Assembly (NCBI GenBank): GCA_036504975.1
Contig: DASXUF010000019.1
Location: 1 to 34,178, forward strand
Direction: 5' to 3'
DNA: 34,178 nt
Origin: Candidatus Binatia bacterium
GTDB taxonomy: Bacteria; Desulfobacterota; Binatia; UBA9968
In this document: one piece after another, positions 23,831 through 31,630 of the stretch
Layout of the letters: each line of letters starts with the position of its first letter
How positions within the stretch are numbered: the stretch's first letter is position 1
The notes under the pieces: model-generated
Seen by the model: only the letters and a program-made list of their open reading frames with translations
Databases searched by the model: none
What the model was told of the DNA's origin: nothing
Made by a program: the position numbers and the translations under genes

Positions 23831-25003
23831 ATGCCGAATCTCAGGATGGGGATAGCCGGCCTGGGCATGGCCTCGCGCCAGATCCTGCCTTACTTCGAAA
23901 AAATTCCTTACATCCAGGCTGCCGCGGCGGCGGATATCCGAAAAGAGAGCTTGAAGGCTTTTCAGGAGAAGTATGCCGGCAAGGTATTCGAGAGCGTCAA
24001 AGAGATGTGCGAGAGCCCGGACATCGACGCCGTCTGGATCGCGACTCCTAATCTGCACCATGCGGACCATGCCATCATGGCTGCCGAGAACGGCAAGCAC
24101 ATCATCTGTGAAAAACCGCTGGCCGTGACTCTGGAAGAGTGCGACCGGATGATCGAGGCGGCGGAGCGGAACAAGGTCAAGCTCCTGCAAGGCCATTCGA
24201 AGATCTACGAGCCGGCGATAAAGAAAATGCGCGAGATCGTCGCCGGCGGCGAGCTGGGGCGGCTGCTGCAAATCAACACCTTCAATTATCGCAACTGGAT
24301 TCTCCGCCCGAGAGTCGACGTTGAAGTCGATACCGCTCGCGGCGGCGGCATCGTCTATAACCAGGGGCCGCACCAGACCGACGTGGTCCGCTGCATCGGG
24401 GGCGGCGTGGTCAAGAGCGTGCGCGCCAACGCGGGCAGATGGGATTCCCACTTCGATTGCGAGATCGGCTACACGGCGTTTCTGGAGCTTGCCGACGGAA
24501 CGCCGGCGACGATGACGATCAACGGCTACGGCTACTTCGATATCACCGAGCTGACCTGGGACATCGGCGAAGGCGGGACGAAAGTTACGCGGTCACCCTC
24601 AAAGCTCGCGCGCCACAAAGGCCCGGTCGATCCGGCAACGAAATATTCGGGTCCGGTGCATTGGGGCGCGAGCGATTCCTCCGACGGCGAGAGATACCAG
24701 CCCTTCTACGGCCTCACGATCGTGAGCTGCGAGAAGGGAGATATCCGCCAATCTCCGGATGGGCTCTATGTCTACACGATCGAGGGAGTGAGAGAGGTGC
24801 CCTGCCCTCCCAGTCGCGGGCGTGGGGCGGAGCTGATCGAACTACACGAAGCGATCACCCAGGACAGGCCTGTTTTCCCCGATGGAAAATGGGGCAAGGC
24901 GAGTCTCGAGGTGGTTCTCGCCATCCTCAAGTCTTCCAGAGAGAAGAAAGAAATCACGCTTTCGCACCAAGTCTCTTATCCTTCTCGACTCGAAGAGTCT
25001 TGA
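23831..25003 (+). CDS. Gfo/Idh/MocA-family NAD(P)-dependent dehydrogenase
   Basis: This 390-aa oxidoreductase has an N-terminal Rossmann fold (GIAGLGMASRQILP), the EKP motif at residues 94-96 with the catalytic Lys95 (CEKPLAVT), and the later substrate-site His181 and Asp184 (NQGPHQTDVVRCIGG). The family includes the cis-dihydrodiol dehydrogenase of the phthalate pathway (Pht4), which acts after a Rieske dioxygenase. That role fits here, since the gene starts one base after the Rieske stop codon. There is no distinct ribosome site ahead, so translational coupling is likely. A sugar or inositol dehydrogenase cannot be excluded from sequence alone. Confidence 0.9.
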   Translation: MPNLRMGIAGLGMASRQILPYFEKIPYIQAAAAADIRKESLKAFQEKYAGKVFESVKEMCESPDIDAVWIATPNLHHADHAIMAAENGKHIICEKPLAVTLEECDRMIEAAERNKVKLLQGHSKIYEPAIKKMREIVAGGELGRLLQINTFNYRNWILRPRVDVEVDTARGGGIVYNQGPHQTDVVRCIGGGVVKSVRANAGRWDSHFDCEIGYTAFLELADGTPATMTINGYGYFDITELTWDIGEGGTKVTRSPSKLARHKGPVDPATKYSGPVHWGASDSSDGERYQPFYGLTIVSCEKGDIRQSPDGLYVYTIEGVREVPCPPSRGRGAELIELHEAITQDRPVFPDGKWGKASLEVVLAILKSSREKKEITLSHQVSYPSRLEES

Positions 25004-25056
25004 CGTCGTATAGAGTTCTTTATACGATTCTCTAAAGTCAATTCAGGAGGTGAACC

Positions 25057-26157
25057 ATGTTGACCTGTCTTTCCCACGGCGGGAGAAGCGTTTACCGTTC
25101 CAACGTTCCATCCAACGATCTTCTGGTTGCGACCACCGACGGTGTCGCTTGCATAAGCCGCCCGGAGGCGAAGGCTGCCTGGCGGGTGAGCCGTCGGACG
25201 CTTGAGGGGAAACACATCAGTTGCCTCCTGATCGAGCCGCGCCGGGGAATTCTATTTGCCGGGAGTCACGGCGCCGGAATCTACGCCAGCGAAGACCAGG
25301 GCCAAACCTGGACGCGCAAAGATCGCGGCGTCGAGTTTCCCGATGTCTATTCAATGAACTTTGTCGAGAGCGGCGGGGAGCTTCGGCTCTACGCCGGAAC
25401 CGAGCCGGCGCATCTGTTTATCAGCAGGGATATGGGCGAAAACTGGCAGGAGATCCCTTCGGTCAGATCGGTGCCGAGCGTGGAGAAATGGACCTTCCCG
25501 GGGCCGCCGCACATTGCGCATGTGAAAAACATCACCTTCGACCCGCGGTCGGCGGAAACGATCTACTTGAGCATCGAAGTGGGCGGCGCGCTCAAGAGCC
25601 TCGACGGGGGCAAGACCTGGCGCGAGCTGAGCGGCTTCTACGAGGATGTCCATCGCATCGTCATCCCGTCCCAACGGCCGGAAAAACTTTACATCACGGG
25701 CGGCGACGGGATCTATCACAGCCGGGACGGCGGCGAGAGCTGGGAGCATCTCACCGACCGCTCTCATCGCATCGCCTATCCGGACGCGCTCATCCCGCAT
25801 CCCGACAATGAGCTGCTGATGTTCACCTCCGGGGCGATCAGCAGCCCGGGCACGTGGCGCAAAACCCAAACGGCCGACTCGCGCGTCGCCCGGAGCCGCG
25901 ACGGCGGCAGGAGCTGGCAGGTTCTCGAACGGGGACTGCCGGAACACATCCGCGGGAACATCGAGGCGATGAGCATGAACGTTTGGCCCGAGGGGTTTAG
26001 CCTCTTCGCCGGTACGACCGACGGCCGGATATTTTTCAGCGACGACGAGGGCGAGAGCTGGTCCACGATCGCGCAGGGACTGCCGCCCGTTTCGAAAGCC
26101 GGCCACTACAGAAATCTGCCGAAAGCCGACGCGGCCGAATCCGCCGCCGCGGGGTAA
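25057..26157 (+). CDS. Asp-box (BNR-type) beta-propeller protein, cytoplasmic
   Basis: This 366-aa protein is built of repeated beta-propeller blades. I count six Asp boxes (S-x-D-x-G-x-x-W): SEDQGQTW (78-85), SRDMGENW (123-130), SLDGGKTW (181-188), SRDGGESW (222-229), SRDGGRSW (280-287) and SDDEGESW (328-335). It begins MLTCLSHGGRSVYRSN without a signal peptide, so it should stay in the cytoplasm, unlike secreted sialidases, and it lacks a visible sialidase active site. ATG 25057 has a strong AGGAGGTGA at 25045-25053. It is the last gene of the UbiD-Rieske-dehydrogenase operon (gap 53 bases). It could be a scaffold, sensor or lactonase-like enzyme; the function is unknown. Confidence 0.85.
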   Translation: MLTCLSHGGRSVYRSNVPSNDLLVATTDGVACISRPEAKAAWRVSRRTLEGKHISCLLIEPRRGILFAGSHGAGIYASEDQGQTWTRKDRGVEFPDVYSMNFVESGGELRLYAGTEPAHLFISRDMGENWQEIPSVRSVPSVEKWTFPGPPHIAHVKNITFDPRSAETIYLSIEVGGALKSLDGGKTWRELSGFYEDVHRIVIPSQRPEKLYITGGDGIYHSRDGGESWEHLTDRSHRIAYPDALIPHPDNELLMFTSGAISSPGTWRKTQTADSRVARSRDGGRSWQVLERGLPEHIRGNIEAMSMNVWPEGFSLFAGTTDGRIFFSDDEGESWSTIAQGLPPVSKAGHYRNLPKADAAESAAAG

Positions 26158-26204
26158 GGTGCGTTAGACGATAACTCAACGAGTCGGGTCACCAGGGCAT
26201 TACC

Positions 26205-27353
26205 TCACGGCTTGGCGCCGAGCGCCTCGCGAAACACCTTGCGGACTGGTTCCATATCCATCATGTCGGGACTGTCCAGCTCCACGTAATTACCCCCGTC
26301 AATCCTCCGCTCTCCGGGAGGTATGTAGTCTTTAGGGATGTCGATGCGAAGAGAATCCCGAGCGCTGTCCGCTTTCGCTTGCTCTTGCTGAAAGGCTATC
26401 TGCCCCTCGCGCGAGAGGAACCAATTGATGAAAACTTTGGCTGCATGCGGGTGCGGTGCTTTGTTGACCAATCCTATATAACCTACTTGACCCGAAATCC
26501 CGGCGCCTTCTTTCAATAATTTGTTCCAGTCGTCCACCGGGAGCCCCTGGCGTTTCGCGGTTTCGACTCCCGGGCAAAAAAAGCAGATGGCAAACTTTCC
26601 GCTGCCGAGCCAATCGATCGCCTGACGCGAATCCCGGAACAGAGTGACGTCCATCTCGCCGAAAAGCCGCCGGATGAACGGCGAGCCGAGCTCCGGATTG
26701 TAATAAAAGAACCTCATGGGGCTGCTGCCGCCGCCGGCCTCGGCGATGTCCCTCGCGGCGATTTTTCCCTTCCACTTGGGCTGGAGAAAATCCCAGTAGG
26801 ATTTGAACTCCTTCGGGGCCATCTGCGTGGTGTTGTAGCCGATCGTACCGTAGTTGGGCGAGCCGGCGAACGCGATCACAGACTGTCGTTCAGCGTCGAG
26901 GTATTTCAACTTGCCGTGCCACCATTTGGACTCGTCGGTGACTTCCGGCAGGATCAAAGCGGCTTTGATCGGATCGAGCGCCTTGGCTTTAAACATATTG
27001 GGGTGAAAGTTGGAGGCGCCGTCGATGAAGACATCCGCGATGAACTTGTCGCCGCGCCGCTCCGATAAAATTCTCTGCTGGAGCTGGCCCCCCTGGCCGC
27101 TGACAACGACAAGCTTGATCTGGGGAAACTTTTTTTGAAACGCGCCTCCATCCAGCACGTAAGGCGGTCCCCAATAATAAACGTTCAGCTGTCCCTCTTT
27201 CAGAGCGGCGTCGACGGTCTTGGACCACTCCGCCTGCCACGCGGCTTCGGCGGACAAAACGATTTTCGCCGGCTGAATTAAGAGAAACAAAGAAGTGAAG
27301 AAAAGGACGCTCTTGCGAAACGCCCGACGCCCTTTTTTTCTTGCTGCCTTCAT
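26205..27353 (-). CDS. Extracellular solute-binding protein, orphan copy 4
   Basis: This secreted binding protein of 382 aa has a signal peptide (AFRKSVLFFTSLFLLIQPAK, ending VLSAEA). Shared blocks are EGQLNVYYWGPPYVLDGGAF, IKAALILPEVTDESKWWHGK, GYNTTQM, SYWDFLQPKWKGKIAARD, DWLGSGKFAICFFCPGVET, NKAPHPHAAKVFINWFLSRE and LRIDIPKDYI. ATG 27353 has AGGAG seven bases ahead. It is the last gene of the minus-strand operon, after a HIBADH-type dehydrogenase. Its front part closely resembles the broken copy at 29457-30214 (WG, LDEGVFQ/LDGGAFQ, VSGAGGQL/VSGQGGQL), so the two are recent paralogs at either end of one operon. Confidence 0.9.
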   Translation of the reverse strand: MKAARKKGRRAFRKSVLFFTSLFLLIQPAKIVLSAEAAWQAEWSKTVDAALKEGQLNVYYWGPPYVLDGGAFQKKFPQIKLVVVSGQGGQLQQRILSERRGDKFIADVFIDGASNFHPNMFKAKALDPIKAALILPEVTDESKWWHGKLKYLDAERQSVIAFAGSPNYGTIGYNTTQMAPKEFKSYWDFLQPKWKGKIAARDIAEAGGGSSPMRFFYYNPELGSPFIRRLFGEMDVTLFRDSRQAIDWLGSGKFAICFFCPGVETAKRQGLPVDDWNKLLKEGAGISGQVGYIGLVNKAPHPHAAKVFINWFLSREGQIAFQQEQAKADSARDSLRIDIPKDYIPPGERRIDGGNYVELDSPDMMDMEPVRKVFREALGAKP

Positions 27354-27372
27354 GTTTTTCTCCTGCGCTTTC

Positions 27373-27388
27373 GGCGCCCGCGGGCGCC
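27373..27388. promoter_or_regulatory. Perfect 16-bp palindrome between operon genes
   Basis: GGCGCCCGCGGGCGCC lies in the 52-base gap between the dehydrogenase and the following binding-protein gene. It is a strong G+C hairpin without a T-run. It may protect or shape the messenger; it could also be chance. Confidence 0.4.
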
Positions 27389-27405
27389 GGCGATCGATTG
27401 GATTG

Positions 27406-28233
27406 TCAGCCGTTGCTAATTTTTCCCTCGAAGATCCGAGCGAGGAGCTGTTGCGCCAGCGCGAGGCCGGGAACGGGAAGCCCCAGCTCGTGAGCCATCT
27501 CGACGGCGGGACATACGCCCTTGAAAAAAAGCTCTACCATGTGGGGATCCTTGCCGGTCTTATCGCTGAACTTGAGCCAGTTGTCGGCCATGCGGCTCTG
27601 TCCCGCGCTCACGCGCACGAGCTCTTGAAAAACCTCCGGATCGATCCCCGCTTTTTGCGCCAGCGACATGCCCTCGTAGGCCGAGAGGATATTGACGACG
27701 ACCATCGTCTGCTGGGCGAGCTTGGCCGTGGCCCCGGTTCCGACCGCGCCCATATGAAAGATGTGTTTTCCCGACGCCTCGAGCACGGGGCGGCATTTTT
27801 CGAAGAGGGGGCTTTCCCCTCCCACCATAAAACAGAGCGTCTTGTCTTTGGCGCCGGCGGAGCCGCCGCTCATCTGCGCATCGACGAGGCCGATGCCCTT
27901 CGCCTTGAGGATATCGGCCAGCTTGCGCACCGTTCGAGGATGAATCGTGCTGTGGACGGCGATGACCGTGCCGGGTTTGGCGCTGCTCATGAGCCCGCCG
28001 TCTCCCAACGTCACCTCCTCCACTTGTTCGTCGTCCACGACCGCCAATCCGATTACCTCCCCATGCTTCCCCACATCGGCCGCGGAGCCGGCCGTCTTCG
28101 CGCCGGTCGCCGCAAGCTCTTTCATCGGCTGCTCGCGCCGGTCGTACACCATGAGGTCGAAGCCCGCCTGAGCGATATTCGTCGCCAGCGGCTTTCCCAT
28201 GTTGCCAAGTCCGATAAAACCAACCTTAGTCAT
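27406..28233 (-). CDS. 3-hydroxyisobutyrate-dehydrogenase-type NAD(P) oxidoreductase
   Basis: This 275-aa beta-hydroxyacid dehydrogenase has the NAD(P)-binding start VGFIGLGNMGKPLATNI at residues 4-20. The substrate-site block DAQMSGGSAGAKDKTL is at 119-133 and the catalytic Lys171 lies in GATAKLAQQTMVV. ATG 28233 with AGGAG five bases ahead gives the normal family N-terminus; an upstream start at 28323 would add 30 unrelated residues running back over the Rieske gene. It probably oxidises a 3-hydroxy acid or reduces a semialdehyde. It sits between a Rieske oxygenase (47 bases upstream) and a binding protein (52 bases downstream) on the same strand. Confidence 0.92.
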   Translation of the reverse strand: MTKVGFIGLGNMGKPLATNIAQAGFDLMVYDRREQPMKELAATGAKTAGSAADVGKHGEVIGLAVVDDEQVEEVTLGDGGLMSSAKPGTVIAVHSTIHPRTVRKLADILKAKGIGLVDAQMSGGSAGAKDKTLCFMVGGESPLFEKCRPVLEASGKHIFHMGAVGTGATAKLAQQTMVVVNILSAYEGMSLAQKAGIDPEVFQELVRVSAGQSRMADNWLKFSDKTGKDPHMVELFFKGVCPAVEMAHELGLPVPGLALAQQLLARIFEGKISNG

Positions 28234-28280
28234 TAGCGGCTCCTTGAGGTGTTGCAAGCCGAACCCGACGGACGCGGTCT

Positions 28281-29444
28281 TCAGCGTTCGGTCTCTACCA
28301 ACGGCTTCTCCGGGCTCTTCCATTGCTTGAGGCCGCGCCCCTCGGCCAGCGCGCGGAGCTCTCTCTGCCAGATTTTTCTCAAGAGAATCGGCCCCACGTC
28401 GATACGGCCCAGCCGTTCATCGGATCTGTCGGCGATGGTCCCCTGGCCGACCTGGACGACGTAGTCTTCGATCCAGAAAAAATAGTACGGGCTCGCGTCC
28501 TTATCGACGTCCTTGAGCCGCATCTTTCCTTTTAAGATCGCCGCGGCGGTTTCGTTGGGCGAGGCCGCCATCGAAGACCTTAGATCGACGCGCCGCGCTT
28601 CGAAATCCCTGGCGGCGTCTCCCGTCAGGGGCAGCCAACTCACGACGTAGCTCACGCAATGCTCGTCATCGATGGGCACGCGCCAGAACAGCCGGTGGGC
28701 GCGGAGGTTCGCCGCGTTTTGCGCGCCGGTCTCGACGCGGCCGCTGGGCGGCGCCTGATTGATGTTGGGCATGTGGAAGTGAAAGTAATCCGTCGGCCCC
28801 TCCGTCCTCACGACGGCCGTCCTGATGCCGTACTCCGTCTCCTCGGCCGCAAGGGTCGGCACCGTGAAATACTTCGGGCTGCCGGCGCGGCGCTGGAGCG
28901 ATTCTCGATGGGTAAAAGTCACGTGGCCCACGTCGCAGGCGTTGTCGATGCGGTTAAAGTAATTGCACGGCCACACCTCGGGCGGGCCGACCGATATCAG
29001 ACCGGGCTTTTCGAACTCGGGGAATCGCCTGAGCGGCGGCGGCTCGCCCTCGCCCAAATAAACAAAGATGAGCCCCAGATGCTCCCGGGCGGGATAACTT
29101 TTTATCCCGACTTTGGCAGTGAAGGACTCCTCTTCCCCCGGCTGCTCGATGCACCGCCCGCAGCCGTCGTACTTCCAACCATGATAACGACAGCGGATGT
29201 CGTCGCCCTCCACCCAACCGGTGGAAAGCTGCGCGCCGCGATGGGCGCAGCGAAAAGCTACCACGTAGGGCGTTCCGCTCTCTCCCCGATAGAGCGTGAA
29301 GTTCTCGCTCATGAGCCTCACCGGCAGCGCCTGTCCGGGCTTGAGATCGCCGCCGACGCAAACCGGCTGCCAGAACTTTCTCAAGTAGCGGCCGGCGATG
29401 GTCCCCGGCCCCGTGTGAACGAAGTCCATCTCTTCCTGGCTCAT
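28281..29444 (-). CDS. Rieske non-heme iron oxygenase, alpha subunit 3
   Basis: This 387-aa oxygenase subunit has Rieske ligands Cys66/His68 (CAHRGAQL) and Cys85/His88 (CRYHGWKYD). The iron site is NACDVGHVTFTH, with Asp171, His174 and His179. It differs from copies 1 and 2 in the start (HTGPGTIAGRYLRKFWQPVC) and lacks their EHLGASD tail block, ending instead with SDERLGRIDVGPILLRKIWQ. It thus belongs to another branch of the phthalate-dioxygenase-like group. ATG 29444 follows ACGAGG. It is preceded by a broken binding-protein gene (12 bases) and followed by the dehydrogenase, so it is the first intact gene of the minus-strand operon. No reductase gene is present. Confidence 0.92.
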   Translation of the reverse strand: MSQEEMDFVHTGPGTIAGRYLRKFWQPVCVGGDLKPGQALPVRLMSENFTLYRGESGTPYVVAFRCAHRGAQLSTGWVEGDDIRCRYHGWKYDGCGRCIEQPGEEESFTAKVGIKSYPAREHLGLIFVYLGEGEPPPLRRFPEFEKPGLISVGPPEVWPCNYFNRIDNACDVGHVTFTHRESLQRRAGSPKYFTVPTLAAEETEYGIRTAVVRTEGPTDYFHFHMPNINQAPPSGRVETGAQNAANLRAHRLFWRVPIDDEHCVSYVVSWLPLTGDAARDFEARRVDLRSSMAASPNETAAAILKGKMRLKDVDKDASPYYFFWIEDYVVQVGQGTIADRSDERLGRIDVGPILLRKIWQRELRALAEGRGLKQWKSPEKPLVETER

Positions 29445-29456
29445 AAATTATCCTCG

Positions 29457-30214
29457 TTACTTTTTGCCGGCCCTGGTCAAAGCGTCCGAAAACAATTGGA
29501 CCACGGGCTTGATATCGATCCGCTCCGGGGTGTCCATATCCATATATGTGATTCCGTCCTGGCGACGATCTTCGAGTAAAACACGCTCTTTCGGAATATC
29601 CACGCGCAGGGAGTCCGGAGCGCTTCCCAAAACTTTGGCGGCGGCTTTCTGCAGCGTAAGCTGCCCTTCTCTCGAAAGGAACCAGTTGATGAAGACTTTG
29701 GCCGTGTTGGCCCGATTCACCAGCGTTATGCTCCCCGCCTGCTGATAGAGCCCGGCGCCTTCTTTCATGATCTCTTTGAAAGTGTCCACCGGGAGCCCCT
29801 GGCGTTGGGCGACGTCGATGTCGTTGCAGAAAAAACACAAGGCGAACTTGCCGCCGGCGAGCCAGTCAACCGCAAAGCGGTTATCGCGAACGCTCTCCGC
29901 TCGCTGAGAATGCGCTGGAGCAGTTGTCCGCCCGCGCCCGAAACGGCGGTTACTTTGATCCCGGGATAAGCCGCCTGGAACACTCCCTCATCCAGAACCG
30001 CCGTGCTCCCCCACAGGTAAACGTTCACTTGTCCTTCTTGTTTAGCCTGCTGAACGGTATGGTTCCACTCCGCCTGCGACGAGGACTGCGTTTCCGCCGC
30101 GTGAGCCGGAGCGGAGGACAACTGAAATAGTAAGATCAGCGCCGGCAAAAAAAATGTCGGCAGCCACCTTCTATGCGGACTTTGAGACAAGTTACGCGCA
30201 GAAACACGATTCAT
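29457..30214 (-). pseudogene. Extracellular solute-binding protein, copy 5, internally deleted
   Basis: The start (ATG 30214; signal peptide WLPTFFLPALILLFQLSSAP, ending AHAAE) and the first lobe (EGQVNVYLWGSTAVLDEGVF, then VSGAGGQLLQRILSERR) are intact. At about 29890-29900 the frame shifts straight into a later part of the family sequence (VRDNRFAVDWLAGGKFALCF, then GLPVDTF), running to a normal end (NRANTAKVFINWFLSREGQ, LRVDIPKER). By comparison with copy 4 about 130 middle residues are missing, including the LPEVxDESKWW and PKWKGKI blocks. It is a deletion pseudogene. It still lies 12 bases ahead of the Rieske gene, so its promoter and transcript may still serve that operon. Confidence 0.88.
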
Positions 30215-30401
30215 CCATTGTTCTCCACTATTCGAGACTTCCAGGCGCGGCCTAGAGACGCGTGGTTTGTGTCTACCTCTTGGGCTGTCCGGATTCAAGC
30301 AATGATCCGCGCGTGGATGCGAAGGCGGCTCATCGGCTTGACATTGGCAGCCCGCAACAATATTAACTCGGGTTAAAGCCAACGCAACGATGGAGGTCAC
30401 C

Positions 30402-31541
30402 ATGGACGAAATAGTTTATAAACCTGCGAAGACTGCATATCAGATGTGGATGGAGCAGGAAGGCATTCCAATCTACGAGGGACTCGCGGTCGAGGACGTA
30501 ACCGAGCTGCCGCGCAAACCGTGGGCGCGCTTGGGTGGCGCCGGTACTTACATCCAGCTAAAAGGCAGTGGCGGAGTAACCGGCATGTACGTCGTTGAGA
30601 TCCCTTCCGGCGGCACGCTCAGCCCTGAAAGACACGTCTATGACAAGCTCTTGTACGTCTTGAAGGGACGCGGCAGCACCGAGGTCTGGTATGAAGGGAT
30701 GCGCAAGCAGGCTTTCGAGTGGTCCGAAGGGAGTCTTTTCGCTCCGCCGCTCAACACCTGGCACCGCCTTTACAACGGCTCGCGCGAGCCGGCCTATCTG
30801 CTCGCCGTGACGACGGCGCCGATCATCATGGATTTCTTCCGCGACCCGGATTTTGTTTTTAACAACAATCATGCCTTTAAATCGCGCTACCAGGGCGAGG
30901 AATCCTACTTCAACATGAGCAACAAGCGTTACAAGGCAAACCGCACCAGCATGTGGGACACGAATTTTATCGCCGATTGCAGATCCGCCCCCCTGGATAC
31001 GGCGTCATACAAGGTTGCCGAAGGTGGGATCACCTGCTTCGAGATGGCGGATAATAGCCTGATCGGACATCTCTCTGAGTGGCCGGCGGGGATCTACCAC
31101 AAGGCCCACTATCACGCGGCAGGAGCTATTCTTCTGGTCGTCCGCTCCAAGGGTTACATCTATATGTGGCCAAAGGAATTGGGCGTGCGTCCTTTCCAGA
31201 ATGGAAAAGGGAACCAGGTCGTGAAATGCGACTGGAAGCCGGGCAGCATTTACAGCCCGCCGGACGGCTGGTTCCACACCCACCTCAACACCGGCGCCGA
31301 GCCGGCGCGCCACATTGCGCTCCGTCTTGGGAGCCGCAAGAACCCCACCACCCTTCATGATGCGAGCACACGGGACAAACGGGAAGGTCCGACGACGAGC
31401 CTGCGTGAGGGCGGGACTTTAATCGAATACGAGGATGAAGATCCGGAAATTCGCAGGGCTTTCGAAGACGCTTGCAAAAAGAACGGCGTCCAGAGCCGCA
31501 TGCCGCCGGTGACTTACCGCACCGATCCGATAATTATGTAA
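30402..31541 (+). CDS. Bicupin protein, type 1, second copy (379 aa)
   Basis: This is a paralog of the protein at 12135-13274, with the same length of 379 aa. The first cupin is at about 60-130 (VVEIPSGGTLSPERHVYDKL, then LYVLKGRG; His78, with His121 in NTWHRLYNGS). The second is at about 220-320 (HKAHYHAAGAILLVVRSKGY, then WFHTHLNTGAEPARH). The end is IEYEDEDPEIRRAFEDACKK, then GVQSRMPPV, as in the other copy. ATG 30402 follows TGGAGGT at 30391-30397; ATG 30390 four codons earlier is less likely because it overlaps that site. It is divergent from the broken binding-protein gene and ends at a strong terminator. Its reaction is unknown. Confidence 0.83.
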   Translation: MDEIVYKPAKTAYQMWMEQEGIPIYEGLAVEDVTELPRKPWARLGGAGTYIQLKGSGGVTGMYVVEIPSGGTLSPERHVYDKLLYVLKGRGSTEVWYEGMRKQAFEWSEGSLFAPPLNTWHRLYNGSREPAYLLAVTTAPIIMDFFRDPDFVFNNNHAFKSRYQGEESYFNMSNKRYKANRTSMWDTNFIADCRSAPLDTASYKVAEGGITCFEMADNSLIGHLSEWPAGIYHKAHYHAAGAILLVVRSKGYIYMWPKELGVRPFQNGKGNQVVKCDWKPGSIYSPPDGWFHTHLNTGAEPARHIALRLGSRKNPTTLHDASTRDKREGPTTSLREGGTLIEYEDEDPEIRRAFEDACKKNGVQSRMPPVTYRTDPIIM

Positions 31542-31556
31542 TCTTTGACCGAAAGT

Positions 31557-31594
31557 CCGGGAGGCGCGCCGTGAGGCGGCCTCCCGGCTTTTTT
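31557..31594 (+). terminator. Rho-independent terminator after the bicupin
   Basis: The stem CCGGGAGGC (31557-31565) pairs with GCCTCCCGG (31579-31587), and a run of T follows to 31594. It lies 15 bases after the bicupin stop and just before the end of the convergent binding-protein gene. Confidence 0.88.
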
Positions 31595-31630
31595 CCTGAT
31601 TCTACGTATCGTCGGCCCGACGGGGCAGAT

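Noticed and set aside
22714..23868. 384-aa minus-strand frame opposite Rieske 2
   Set aside because: It is an antisense shadow; the Rieske and iron-site motifs lie on the plus strand.
27295..28236. 313-aa plus-strand frame opposite the HIBADH-type gene
   Set aside because: It is an antisense shadow; the NAD-binding and catalytic Lys motifs are on the minus strand.
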